This document shows positions 12,519 through 24,318 of a DNA stretch of 64,000 nucleotides, one piece after another. The position numbers and the translations under genes were made by a program. Origin of the DNA: Physcomitrium patens (lineage: Eukaryota; Streptophyta; Bryopsida; Funariales; Funariaceae); assembly GCF_000002425.4 (NCBI RefSeq), contig NC_037259.1:1839218-1903217 (forward strand), written 5' to 3'. The stretch's first letter is position 1, and each line of letters opens with the position of its first letter. The notes under the pieces are model-generated. The model made no database searches. It saw only the letters and a list, made by a program, of their open reading frames with translations, and was not told where the DNA came from.

Positions 12519-13185
12519 GCTCTGTGCCGAAAGGTCGAGCGGGGTGGGGGTCCCATTTCCGCGACCGGACCGGGGCTCGTGACCGTGTGGAACCTGTGAC
12601 CGTGCCACGGTGGCAGACGTCGAGAATAAGAAGGGATCTCGGTCATAGGTGCTTTACGGTTTGGTACATAGAACCTGTTCTGACGGGTTGACTACGGCCA
12701 TCTCGTACACCTATAGGCGACTTTCAAAAGATTTCCAACATGCATCCATTTGGATGGATGAGAAATTTGGATGAGACATGTGGTGTGCTGTTTTGAAGGA
12801 TTCTTTCCGAATGATTTGTACTGCAAAAGGGGAATAAATTTGTTCCTTGCGAATAAATTCATGTTCATCCAATAGTTGTGGATCTAACCCAAATTCTTCT
12901 TCTTTCTATGTACTTTTGCTAATAATCTAGAAAAAAATGAAAAAAAAAATGAAAATTTGAGAATCCAAATTTTAAGAAACAATATAAAGAAATATATAAA
13001 TAAATAACTAAATAACTAAATAACTAAATTAAACTAAACTAAGAAACTAGAAACTAAAGTTAAGTATTTGGTAGTTTTTTCCAAGGTGAAGTAGTTGGAA
13101 ATTGCTCCCTTCCAGACAAATGTGCTGCAATTAATGTCGTACAATAGTGGGCTTAAATTAAACGATATTGACATGATTATAAGAT

Positions 13186-13225
13186 ATTTATTTATGTATT
13201 TATTTATTTATTTATTTATTTATTT
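13186..13225. repeat. (TTTA)n-type microsatellite
   Basis: About 40 bp of TTTA/ATTT units with one interruption (TTTATG) near the left end. Confidence 0.85.
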
Positions 13226-14952
13226 TGATGCCCAAGAGATCGGCTTGTGTGTTACTGATGGGTAAAGTGTTGATTTGGCCAAATAATGTTGATCAAAATA
13301 TCAAAGAGAAATAATTATAAAAATTGTTCCGATAATAAGTGTTCATAGTGGGTATGGGTGACAAAGAATCTATCTCAAATCATGAACTTCCTCCTCATAA
13401 AAAAATGGTGGTTTAGTATTGAGCTTGATAGTATACCGAGTGAATTTTATATTCAAAGGTCTGAGAACAAGATTTAGAATTTGGAATAATTAAAATAACA
13501 ACACTTCCATGGCCATTGGAAATTAACTTAATTTTAGTCTCTGATCCTGCTATCCTACCACCAGAACTACTGTAAGAATCATTTTAATAAACATAAAATA
13601 AAATAAATAAATAAATCTAATAAAGCTTCTTACCTGAGCTAATTGTTTGATTTGATTTGGTTATTTTTAACAAAATTACTTACAAACTTTGATTTCTAAT
13701 TGCTGACAAAAGCTTTCAAGAAGTTACTAGCGTATTTGAAGAATGTAGTAAGCAATGTAGAGATTTTAGAAGGATCTAAATTCACATAAATATATTTGTT
13801 TGCAACGTGTTAAAGTTACTAATTTTGTTCATTTTTTTCATAATCAAAATGATTTAAATTTTTTGATATGTATCTGGACTTTAATTTTCAGTTTTAGACA
13901 TTAAAATTTATAATTTTTTGGATTACAAACAGAATGTGCTAAAATTATATTCTAGGAGCTGAAAATTGATTAAGTGGATATACCTTAGCAAACATTTCAC
14001 AAAAACGTTTTGTATTATATATTCAATAAATATATATTTTTTAATTTATTATTATTTCTATTTTCATAATCATATAAAAAACGATTAATAAACATGATTA
14101 GTTTTATGAAAACATCAAATTCATTCTAAATATTAAAATTCATTATAAGATAAAGACTGTTTAATAAATGATGTATATACTCATATAGAATATCTCCACA
14201 TCATGAGTATTAAGTAAAAAATAATATTATTGTTTTTAAACTGAAATACATGCTTTTTGATTAAATTTTAGAACATTTTTGTTACATTAATTTTACAGCT
14301 ACACACATCTTTAATTTAAATTTTGTCGGTTGGTCTTTGAATAGTTCTGTTACAACAAAAGAGATGTAAATGAATGCATGATGATCACCTTTTTGGATTG
14401 TAGAAGAAGTTTGATTGCTTTGGGTAAACTTAGTAATTAATGCTTTTCTTTATAAAGTACATTGTAAGGTGTTCTGTTCAAATATAACTAATTACAAATG
14501 TGTGTGTCTGTAGAATTAAAGAACTGTTCATCACTGGACCATGTTGAGTTAAAGATTTGATTCAACTTTTATTTATTGTTATTGATGTATCATTGTAGAG
14601 GTGGAGTTAAAATGAGCAAGACCTGGTTACTTTGTATAGTTATTTATTTGTTCAAAGTATTGATGCAAATAGATTGTTTGCATGGAAGAAAAAATAGGTT
14701 CAAATGTAGTATGCAGAATAGATTAAAAAAATATGTCACACATTTTTTGCTGCTAGGGTATCATATTTAATAGCACACTAAAATACAAACTTTAAAGTTA
14801 TTTTGAAGTTAGAAAACTCTAAAACTGTAGACCAAACTCTTTGTATTTCAACTCTGAAAATGTCAACAATTAAGTACACCCCATATTTGTCCTTCATCCT
14901 TCTTTAAATAAATGAGATAACATCAATACCCTTTAAAATATAAGGATATATG

Positions 14953-14957
<5 letters not shown>

Positions 14958-15001
<44 letters not shown>
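14958..15001. repeat. Compound (TA)n(TG)n microsatellite
   Basis: A TA run (14958-14983) passes directly into a TG run (to 15001). This is Z-DNA-prone alternating purine/pyrimidine sequence. Confidence 0.9.
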
Positions 15002-15837
15002 TAAATAGACCCAAATTTGTACTAAATTGATCTACCCATGGTGAACATATGATAATCATGATGAATGTAGTTGGTTTTCATTGACTTTGAATTGGGTAGT
15101 GGAAAAATGAATGTGGAGGTCATTTTTATTTTTATGATGGTTAGGATAGGTGGATCAATTTAGTAAAAGCCTGGATCTATTTAACATTGTATAAATATAA
15201 ATAAATTAAGTACATGTTCAATCCATAAAATCTGAAACACACAATTGCTTTTAGAGTATATATAACCTCAACATTACATCATGATATATAGAAATATATT
15301 ATTCATGTAGGATGTTCATGTCATCAATTGTCGTCAAACAGTTGGTGTTGTCAAAACAAGTCCAAGCATTGACCACAACTCAATAGCCACCAAACATAAA
15401 AGAAAGCAACCCAAACACGCACGAATAAAACAAAGAAGATTCTTTTTTACAATGTAAGACCAAACAACTGCTAAACTAGGAACAAGACCCAATTTTGTTT
15501 TCAAACCCAATACTAAACACAAAGTCATGGATGTGAACAGGGCAAGATTAGCATGCAACCCCCATGCAGAGAATATATTAAAATAACATAAATAAATAAT
15601 AATAAATTGAAGGTGGAGTGGCAAAAGTTGAATACAAGCGTGCAAAAGAAAGACCTAAAGAGGCAGAAGTCACGAAGGAGCCAAGAAAGAGCTCCCCGAG
15701 GTTTGGTCACCAACAGAATGTGCATGGGGGCAGCGGGCAGCAGGGGGGAACGGGGCAAGGAGACGGCACCCACCTGTGGCGGTAGCCAGCAGCCGCGGCC
15801 GCAGACGAGAGGTGGTATGAAGCGGCAAGAGGCGGCT

Positions 15838-15867
15838 GGGGCTGGGGAGGGGGAAGGGGAGGGGGGG
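15838..15867 (+). promoter_or_regulatory. G-run cluster upstream of the F-box gene
   Basis: Five G-runs of 4-7 bases within 30 bp, separated by 1-2 bases. It fits a G-quadruplex pattern on the sense strand, about 665 bp upstream of the ATG. It is followed at 15944-15974 by a CT-rich tract. Function is inferred. Confidence 0.45.
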
Positions 15868-16375
15868 TTGCCCCGACTAATTGCTGCGTCGATGTCGCAT
15901 GTGCGTGTCCAATAGTCGCCTGCCAGGGACGGAGGGGCCCGTCTCGCTCTCTCTCTCGCTCTCGTTCTCTCGTTCTGTGCTGTTTGCCATTCTCCTCGTT
16001 TCGTCGTGTGCTGTGCGGGATTACCTTCACGTCTGCTTCCACAAGGGCGGGCTGGTATGCGATTTCTCGCGGGCTTCTGTGTGAGTGTGACTTGTGTTTT
16101 GCTGTAGGACTGGCCGCAGTGGCTACGACGACGACGACGACGAGGAGGAGAAGGGGAGGAGGGGAGGTTGATATGTGAGTGGGTTGTGTGGCGGGGGTGT
16201 GCACAGGAAGGGGTGAGACGGGGGAAAGGAGGGATGCGTTGGGAAGGTGGGAGGTTTGGGACGAGGGGTGAGTGGAGCGGATGGAGAAGTATCTTTGTGG
16301 TGGAGAGGTAGCTGGTGTTCAGTAGCGAGAGTGATCGTGGATTGTGCGGGTGGGGAGGGGATTTTTGGTGGTAGC

Positions 16376-16383
16376 TAGGGTTT
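16376..16383 (+). promoter_or_regulatory. Telo-box upstream of the F-box gene
   Basis: TAGGGTTT on the sense strand, about 150 bp upstream of the ATG at 16531. The three cellular genes of the window all carry this motif close to the start. Confidence 0.45.
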
Positions 16384-16406
16384 GGATTCTGCCTTTGGCG
16401 TTGTGT

Positions 16407-16440
16407 GGGGGGGGGGGGGGTTGAGGGTTTGGGGGTTGGG
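16407..16440 (+). promoter_or_regulatory. G-quadruplex-capable tract in the F-box 5' region
   Basis: A run of 14 G is followed by GGG, GGGGG and GGG separated by 2-4 base loops, ending 90 bp upstream of the ATG. It is probably in the 5' UTR, where a G-quadruplex could affect translation (inference). Confidence 0.45.
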
Positions 16441-16530
16441 TGGAAGAGGTCGGGCGAGATCACCGAGAGAGGCGTGTAGACTGGGGTAGTTATAGAGAGG
16501 CGGCTACGAGCCGTGGTTGCCCTCTGTCTT

Positions 16531-18024
16531 ATGGAAGGGCAGTCTGAAGTGCAGGAACAGAAGAGGAAGGCTACAGGGAAGAGGAGGCTGAGCAGTAGCA
16601 GCAGCAGCCGTAGCAGCAGTAGTAGTAGTAACGGAAACGCTAGCGCGGACGTGGAGATGGCTACTGCGACCTTGTCGGTCCCGAAGGAGCCGTGTAGATC
16701 GTTTTCGGGTAGGAAAAGGAGTAATCACAAAAATAAAAAAAGCGCTAAGAAGGATGCTGCGTCGCGGAATACTCAGGGCGAGTGTGTTGAGTCTTCCTCT
16801 GTAGTGGATGCCTCGCCGTCTCAAGAGGCAAATCGGTCTACTAGTCAATCCCCCTTGGATGCAAGCGAATCTTCCACTGTCAGTGACCCTTCCCCTGCAC
16901 CTGAGCCGGAAGTGGCTATGGTGGTGGCGGCGGCTTCGTCTAGAGAGGACGTCCCAATCATCCCTGGCCTGTCGGATAACACGGCGTTGGTCATCCTAGC
17001 ACTTATACCGCTTTCTTATCATCAACCTCTGAAGAGAGTGTGTAAGAAATGGCAAAGATGTTTGACAACTGTAGAGTCTACGAACGAGGTACTGGACATG
17101 CGAAAGTTTCAAGGTGTGAAAGAGACGTGGGTATTCTTGCTGGCCAGTGCAAGACAACAGCGCCAGCAGTGGCGGGCCTTTGACCCGGTGTACAACAGGT
17201 GGAGGTGTTTGCCACAATGCCCTTGTGATTACACGTTTAACAGCTGCGACAAGGAGTCTGCAGTAGCAGGAACTCATCTCTTGGTAACTGGTCACAGTTC
17301 GACTGGTACGACGGTCTGGAGATATGATCTGCACACCAACGAATGGGGGAAAGCTGCCAAGATGCTGCAGAGTCGATGCTTGTTTGCATCTGCAAGTCAT
17401 GGAAAGTATGCGTACTTCGCTGGTGGATCATGTGAAGGTTCAGTCATAAGCTCGGCAGAGCGGTATAACTCTCAGACCAGAAAGTGGGAGCCACTTCCCG
17501 ATCTCCATGTGAGTCGGAAATGGTGCTCCGGATGTATTTTGGATAACAAGTTCTTTGTGATAGGTGGGCAAGGTAGTGAAAAGCAAGCGTTGACGTCAGG
17601 AGAGTATTACGATGAGTCGGAAAACAGATGGGTTATAGTTGAAAACATGTGGCCGGCTGCAAGGACACAGCCTCCAGGCCAAACAGCACCACCTCTAGTT
17701 GCTGTCGTAAAAGATCAACTCTATGCTGCTGATGCCAGCACCATGGAACTTAATGCTTACCACAAAGGAACAAACACCTGGAGACCTCTAGGACCTGTTC
17801 CATATCGTAGTGTTGATGCTAGTGGATGGGGCATGGGGTTCAAGGCCGTGGGAGACGAGATTTTTGTAATTGGAGGGTCCAGTGACAGGGGAAACGGGAC
17901 TTTTTGCGACCAGATTCATGCATGGCCTCCCGCGCAAATGCAAAATGCGGATGGCTGGCGCCTGGTCGGCCAACTCCCCAACACAAGTGGCTTCATCTAT
18001 AATTGCGCTGTCATGATAGTTTGA
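16531..18024 (+). CDS. F-box / kelch-repeat protein (SKIP11-like)
   Basis: Intronless, 497 aa. As in plant homologues it should be a substrate receptor of an SCF E3 ubiquitin ligase: the F-box binds SKP1/ASK and the kelch propeller binds the target. Start: the first in-frame ATG, at 16531; the frame is open a little further upstream but only from a GTG. Residues 1-140 are a low-complexity, Ser-rich region with a poly-Ser block coded by AGC/AGT repeats and a Lys/Arg cluster (GRKRSNHKNKKSAKK) that could be a nuclear signal. The F-box is at about 141-181 (IPGLSDNTALVILALIPLSY, then KRVCKKWQRCL). Kelch repeats fill about 200-490, with motifs such as YFAGGSCEG, AERYNSQTRKWEPLP, FVIGGQGS and IFVIGGSSDRG. 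The layout and length match the Arabidopsis SKIP11/At1g74510 group. The substrate is unknown. Confidence 0.94.
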   Translation: MEGQSEVQEQKRKATGKRRLSSSSSSRSSSSSSNGNASADVEMATATLSVPKEPCRSFSGRKRSNHKNKKSAKKDAASRNTQGECVESSSVVDASPSQEANRSTSQSPLDASESSTVSDPSPAPEPEVAMVVAAASSREDVPIIPGLSDNTALVILALIPLSYHQPLKRVCKKWQRCLTTVESTNEVLDMRKFQGVKETWVFLLASARQQRQQWRAFDPVYNRWRCLPQCPCDYTFNSCDKESAVAGTHLLVTGHSSTGTTVWRYDLHTNEWGKAAKMLQSRCLFASASHGKYAYFAGGSCEGSVISSAERYNSQTRKWEPLPDLHVSRKWCSGCILDNKFFVIGGQGSEKQALTSGEYYDESENRWVIVENMWPAARTQPPGQTAPPLVAVVKDQLYAADASTMELNAYHKGTNTWRPLGPVPYRSVDASGWGMGFKAVGDEIFVIGGSSDRGNGTFCDQIHAWPPAQMQNADGWRLVGQLPNTSGFIYNCAVMIV

Positions 18025-20809
18025 AAGACATTTGTGCTGGGCTTAGGGTAATCTCCCCAGACCTGATTTCGTGTTAGTGACACCAAGGCAGGAAAGGAGG
18101 TAACATTCAAGTTGTCTGAAGAGACTCCACACAGGATGTTCGATTCAGTCGGAAGAGGCGTTTGCCATGAAAGTTGATGGTAAGGTCATGTGTTGCGAGA
18201 ATCGCTGAAGAACTCGATCTGTGTCACGGAGCTTTCTTAGAAGTAGGAAATTGGAATGGCGCGGTATGAGGATGTTTCCCAGCCCTATTGAAAGTGTAGG
18301 CATGGCGACTTCCACATGTGAATTGAATTCGGATCGCAATCGGGGCTGCCAGAAAAAAAGGATGCAGGGGTGTTGCGGTGGAGGTCTTGGTCTTGATCTA
18401 CAGAGGTCAACATGGAATAAGCTCTGCATCTGCACGATTGTCGAATTGTTAGTAGGTTTGCTGGAGATGCAAACACTGGCCTCCGAGATTCAGTTTGTAT
18501 AGAGGAGAGCAGAATTGCCATTCTTTCCAGGATTTTGTATTGCAAACCAAAGAAAACTTCGCTGACCAGGCCTGACTCTGTCTTCAGTTTTCTGGGCCAC
18601 AGAGAAACCAACTGTTGGTTTGAACTCGTTGAGTTAAACCTCCCAGTCAGAACCCAGGGTTGCTATTACTGTGTTCAGATTCGTTGAAGTGGGTAAGTAT
18701 GCACGGGCTTCTCTTTCATTCTTGATGTTCTCGTAGAAGGAGAGGGTTAGGTTTTAGATTTTTCCTTGTAGATTCCTGTATTGCGATGGCAGTTACCACT
18801 GAAACCGGCAGTGCTTGTCAGTAGTACTGAGTATTACCTTCACACCGGTTCCTTACGATACTGCTGCGGATTGGGGTTCAGAAATGTCTCCTCGTGTTCC
18901 CTTAGCCGCTGTAAGCCTCATTGTGAATTGTTCTAAGACGCATAGTAGGTTAGCTGGTATTGCTCCCGTTCTCGCTCGACCTTTGGTGCTGGTCCTCATC
19001 GGGGTACTTTGTGTCGATTCTTTGGACACATCTATTTATGTTTCAACTTCATAGGCTTGTAAATGAAAGTGTACAGAGAATCTTCTTTTTCCGGCCTGTT
19101 TAATTATCTATCGTTGAGGGTTAAATCTTCGGCTATGATGTTCTAGTTGTTGCAACCTTTTATTTAATTCTTCAATATAATTGCTTCCTTGCCTAGAACG
19201 TTTTTGCGCATTTTTCATTGTAAGAACTTTCTTTCCATGTGATTCATGGTTTCATTTTCATGATGTAATGTTTAGTGAATGAGGTGATTAGACGATCTGG
19301 AAACGACCGAACTTAGTGGAATCGTTAACGCGCCAAGTTTCTCTATGAATGAAACATTTGTTCTGTTTAAAGTGATGTGTGTTCTGCAGTCGATATAATT
19401 TTATGCTCTTAGGTTTCCCTAATTATCCTCATATTCTAAGTTCCTAATATGTATGCGAGTTTCACATTTTGAAGGTTACTCTAGGATGAGACCTAAAACC
19501 TACTAAGGCGGGCCTTTGACGCTCCTAGAGATATGTAAGCAGATAAAGAGTCGTATGTGGATTGTATTGGAAATTGGAGTGCAGATCTTCTACGAAGCAG
19601 CAGCGATGAGACTGGACGTTATGGTCTCGATCAATCGTAGTCAATTTGTTTGTTGGTGTTGGAAATGCTAGCCAACTACTCCATGTTTCTGCTCTTTGGA
19701 CCAGACCTTTTTTTGTTAAGTCAAGTGTGTGTGAAGTGGACCCACATGAATGTTTGCTGGCCCTGCAGTGTCAAAGTAATAGAAGTGTCAAATTGACCTA
19801 CATCATTTTTGGTATTTTGTGATCCTTAACCATTAGGGTCACCCATGCATAGGTTGTTCGTTATGAACTTTTTTGCTGTTGATGTTAGCCCTGAGCTTCT
19901 TCTTTTTGGAGATCCTTCATGATCATAAGCGAAATGTAGTTATACAGGAGTGTTTGTTTGGAGTGTGGGAGGAGCTTGCTGAAGTTGAGAGTTATTTTAA
20001 GATATTTTAAGATTCCTTCAATGTTTGGAGGCATGCTTGGATTGAGTTCACTGCTGTCTAGCTTAATTTTTTCCTTAATCTTCATTTGAGTACAGTTAAT
20101 ACGATTTCAGTACTTGGCAGCTTGGCATGTTATTTTTGCAACACAAGTTATTTATGTGCAATTTAGACGGTTGCATGAGTAAGAGGTTTGGTTTACAGGT
20201 GATTTTGTAATCTAGAGTGTAACAAGCTGTTTTCAATTATCGATTTTTAACTGTACACGAAATATATTTGGCTTAGTACTTAAAGCATGAGAATCATGTT
20301 CACTGGAATTTGATTATAGAAGCAAGCGTTAACCATTGAGTTTAGGTCTTGTTTTCAAGATGTGACTAAAACAATATTCAAACACGCTTTCAGGAAGTAA
20401 AACATCTTTTGAGTTTTATGGGTTGGAAATACATTTGTTTGGTGATACTATCTGTTAGAGTGCAAAGTCTGATAACTCCAGTCAATATTATTAGCTAATC
20501 ACGTGGTGATGCAAAAATGAAGGCACTATATCAATAATATTGTGGATATTGAAATAATTTGATTTTGAATTTTTACTTGTGAAAGTTCAATTAATGCTCT
20601 GTGTTAACGAAATCTGAGCTTAGTGATGAAACCAGTCTATCTTAATTTGATGTTTTTCTTACATATCAAGACTGTAATCTAATTTTAAACAAAAATTGTA
20701 GAATAACTTTCGAAAATTATTTGTCTTCAAGGATTGATGAATTTTGTTAACTTAAATTTTGGTAATTATTATTACTAACATTCACATGTAAAATTAAGAA
20801 ATATATAAA

Positions 20810-20810
<1 letters not shown>

Positions 20811-20846
<36 letters not shown>
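20811..20846. repeat. (GT)n(AT)n microsatellite
   Basis: A short GT run leads into about 28 bp of alternating AT. Confidence 0.9.
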
Positions 20847-20848
<2 letters not shown>

Positions 20849-21450
20849 ATATAAATGTATAATACTTTAGCAATATTAACTATTATACGACCATTTTTTG
20901 GCTTCATTATTATACAATTGTTTTAAATATTTGATTTCAATGGTAATCTTAGATAAAATTAATTTTTTTGTCAACTGAAGTTTACAATTAGTAACAAAAT
21001 ATGATTGTGTATATAAAGTTAGTTTTTTATTTTCTTTTTTATAGCAACAAGAATAACCCTTTTACAAAGACTCATCACACATGATTGTGATTTTCAAAGC
21101 TAGAAATTGAATTGCCATCCTCTTTGATTTTATTTTGTCTATTTGGATATAACTTATCATCTTTTGGTGATTTAGAGATGTTTTGGATCAAAATAAACAA
21201 TTTAATGCTTAAGATTTAAGACACTAATTAATATACAAGCAAGTCTTGATATTGATTTTACGTCAAAAACGTTGTACCACTCTTTTTATAAATAAAGTTT
21301 CATTCATCATACTTGGATAGAAATTAAGAATAAATTGAAAGAAATAAACTTATATATTATAAATAAATACAATTATTTTTGAAATTAATTGCATTTGCTT
21401 GATATTTTTGATTTATCCTTAAAAATTTAACAAAATTTATTCTTCATCAT

Positions 21451-21477
21451 ATTATTATTATTATTATTATTATTATT
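21451..21477. repeat. (ATT)n microsatellite
   Basis: Nine uninterrupted ATT units. Confidence 0.9.
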
Positions 21478-23273
21478 TTTAATTTTTAATTAAATCTTGA
21501 CTAAATCATACTATTGATTGATAGATTAAGAACTTGGCTAATAAGTTGGCAACATGTGGTACAAGTTGGCTATGTGGTTCGCATGTAGAAAAATTGCTTT
21601 GCAAATTAGACACATGTTCCACAAGTTGGACATATGTTGGATAATTTATAGAACATTGCCACATAGCTCCTTACTTAAATAATATATATAGAAGAAAAAA
21701 TGAAGTGATTTTTTATTCTTATCAATGCTTTTCTTGAATTCTTATCTTAGCTTAAGAATTTCTAATGCCTTTATATTTAACAATGAGGTCCAATGTATAT
21801 GTGAATAAACTATGCAATTGAGAAAAGTAAACAAATCAACCCTATAAATAAATCCCAAAAGTCTTGCCACTATAAATATAAAAGAGACAAAGATTAGTAT
21901 TTCAAAGATGTTTGATAGAAGAAGATTAAAAATTTGAGGATTTCTATAACAAATCAAGATCTATTTAAAATTATATCCTTCTCAATATCTCAATAGACTT
22001 ACTCAAGTTAGATTTACAGGTGCATTCCTATTTGGGAGTATTCTTTTGTGGTTTGCACCTTTGGTAGAAAAGAATTCACAATTCTTGTATGATTTAAATT
22101 TATTCTTGGAAGTATTTAGGGCCTTATTTAAAAAAAATAATTAAAAAAGTAATAGAAATAAAACTCTTATTTTTACAATAAGAATTATAATCTGCTATCA
22201 TCTAGCCTACCTAATTCTAAAGCCTTTCTTGCAACATGGATTACAAAAATAAAGTACTTATCAGCCAATTTTAATATAGCTTGAAAGATAAAGTCAAAGA
22301 TTTATAATTAATAATGTTAAAAATTTTTTTATTATTATTTTTTAAATTCAAGCCACTACATACAACAATTAATTTCTTGAATAATATTAAAAACAAAGAT
22401 ATGATTAAAATTGGATATACTAAGTTATAACAATCATTCCTAACTTCTTAGAAATTTATTCATCAACATCAAAACCTATGAAAAGTGATGCAACACCTTT
22501 TAAATTTCTCATGGAGTAAGAAAAGACTTAATGTTGACAAAAATGATTGTCCCTATATTATGGAGAACCTAAATATACAACTTAATATTTTCTAAAGAAG
22601 CGACACAATAACAAAATGAGGAGCATGATGGATAATAAAGACAATGTGTTGAAAAAAAAATTTGCCGAGGTATAATAGAAACCATGTACTTAGAATCTCG
22701 TGTAATACATAATAAAGGTCTTATTTTCTCCTTAAAATCCTCACGTTGTTTTATAATAGATGTTTGTTTAGGACCTTTAAATTACAAAGCCTTTGTCTTA
22801 CTATATTCAAGGATCTCAACTTGTTATTTAAATATATAATATTCTTTTATTAAAGAAAATAAAATTCATGCATGTAGAAGTTATAAATGGTTGTCTTTTG
22901 TCTTTTTAAGGTGTTAATTATAAAATTATCTTCATAGAAATAATAATAAATAATTATTATAATTTAGTAATATTTAATATTATTTAATCTCTTTTTGATT
23001 CAATCATTTTAGATTTATTGTGATTAAAAAATATATTTCTTAGATAGATTAGAATTCTTATATATTCAATTTATTTCTCATAGTATAACCAAGACTTTTT
23101 CTAATGATGTAAAAAGTTATATGTATAGTACAATCATATTTTTATTTACAAATGTATGAACTTTTATGCATGTTATATATGAAAGATTATTTTTTGTTAT
23201 TTATGACATTCTTGTTTCTAATAGTAGAAAGTAGTTAAGTACCATGTTAGTATGAGGATTATCAAGATGCTAT

Positions 23274-24318
23274 TGTGATGCACTTAATTTAAGTATATCA
23301 AAGATATTTGGAGGATAATTAACTTTACTTGTAAGAAAAGAAGAATATAATGCTAATATATTTACAAATTTGAATGGAATTTAGAATATGAGATTATTGG
23401 CTTAAATAGATTATTTAAGCTTTGAAGGTATTATCTTTTAGAGTAGATATCTGACTCCATAGTAGTTCAAGGCGTATATTGGGAGAAGATTAGAGTAGGG
23501 ATTTTGGCATCAAGTGGAGATTTTTTCTATTTATGCTTAGATAGGAATAAGTAGGAGAGGGGTCACTGGAAATTTGAGGTGGCAAGTTTAAAGAATGATT
23601 TGGGATTTTCAATGCTACTTATTAAATTTTTATCTTTTTATATTAAAATTTAAAGAGAAGCTAGATCTTGTTATTAGCTTTTCAATAAGCTTTAGGACAC
23701 AAGAAGAAGATCTATGATAAAGGAGATCCATGCAAGTTTGTAAGAAGGGAGTTGATCGAGTTTTTGGAGCATCATGATTCAAGAGTAATTTGGGATTTTT
23801 TGTGTCATTTCTTGCATTTTTTTCTTTTTGATATAAAATTTTGAAAAAAATTGGATCTTATTTTTAGCTTTCCAAGAAGCCTTAGCATGCAAGAATAAGA
23901 GTTGTGATAAGGGAGATCCAAGCTAATTTGTGGATGGAGATTTTGAAGGCAGAAGTTGCAACAAGTGGCCAACTTTTTTTCCTTGGTTTAACTTTTATTT
24001 TTTTAAAATTTTATTTATTGACTTTAATAATTTAAAATTTTATAACTTTAATTAATTTCAACAAGATAAACTTTGTCTAGATTGAGTTAATAATAAGTGA
24101 ATTATAGATACTTTAGTAAAAAAAAGCTTAGATTTAAGATTAGAATTAAGAATTGGATTCATCTTTGCATAAGAAAGAAATTAATCTAAAATTTATACTC
24201 AGCCTTTATACTACTTTTTTTTATAATTAAGTTCACTTGGACAATATTGTGCTTCTTATAACCCACTTGCAATCAAAGATCCTATGTTCTCCTGAGGAGG
24301 CTTGCCTTTTTGATATAA
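23274..24318 (+). repeat. Element A 5' LTR (1045 bp)
   Basis: Aligns with 40526-41390 along its length (for example GGATAATTAACTTTA, TTTTAGAGTAG, CAATCAA-GACC blocks near the end). It is 180 bp longer because it holds two tandem diverged units starting near 23599 and 23789, where the right LTR has one. Confidence 0.8.

Larger units (their letters stand above)
12519..15640. other. Intergenic, mostly AT-rich
   Basis: The first 200 bp are GC-rich kinase promoter DNA. From about 12750 to 15300 the sequence is AT-rich with microsatellites and no open frame that resembles a protein. From 15300 it grades into the F-box gene upstream region. I see no RNA gene or intact mobile element. Confidence 0.6.
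18025..21499. other. F-box 3' flank and non-coding spacer
   Basis: Gene-like base composition persists to about 19090, which suggests a long 3' UTR. From 19100 the sequence becomes AT-rich and no coding region can be supported. Microsatellites at 20811 and 21451 lie in this spacer. Confidence 0.55.

Noticed and set aside
12458..12691. 77-codon plus-strand frame at the kinase 5' end
   Set aside because: It overlaps the kinase start codon and promoter on the opposite strand and is probably chance in GC-rich DNA.
15525..16463. Long minus-strand open frame (312 codons), Pro/Ser/Arg-rich
   Set aside because: It is the complement of the purine- and G-rich F-box upstream region. Composition alone keeps it open and no domain is visible.
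16513..16530. Six extra N-terminal codons of the F-box protein
   Set aside because: This extension begins with GTG. A eukaryotic gene should use the ATG at 16531.
19885..20085. 66-codon minus-strand frame in the F-box 3' flank
   Set aside because: Short, no known motif, and in sequence that looks like ordinary spacer.
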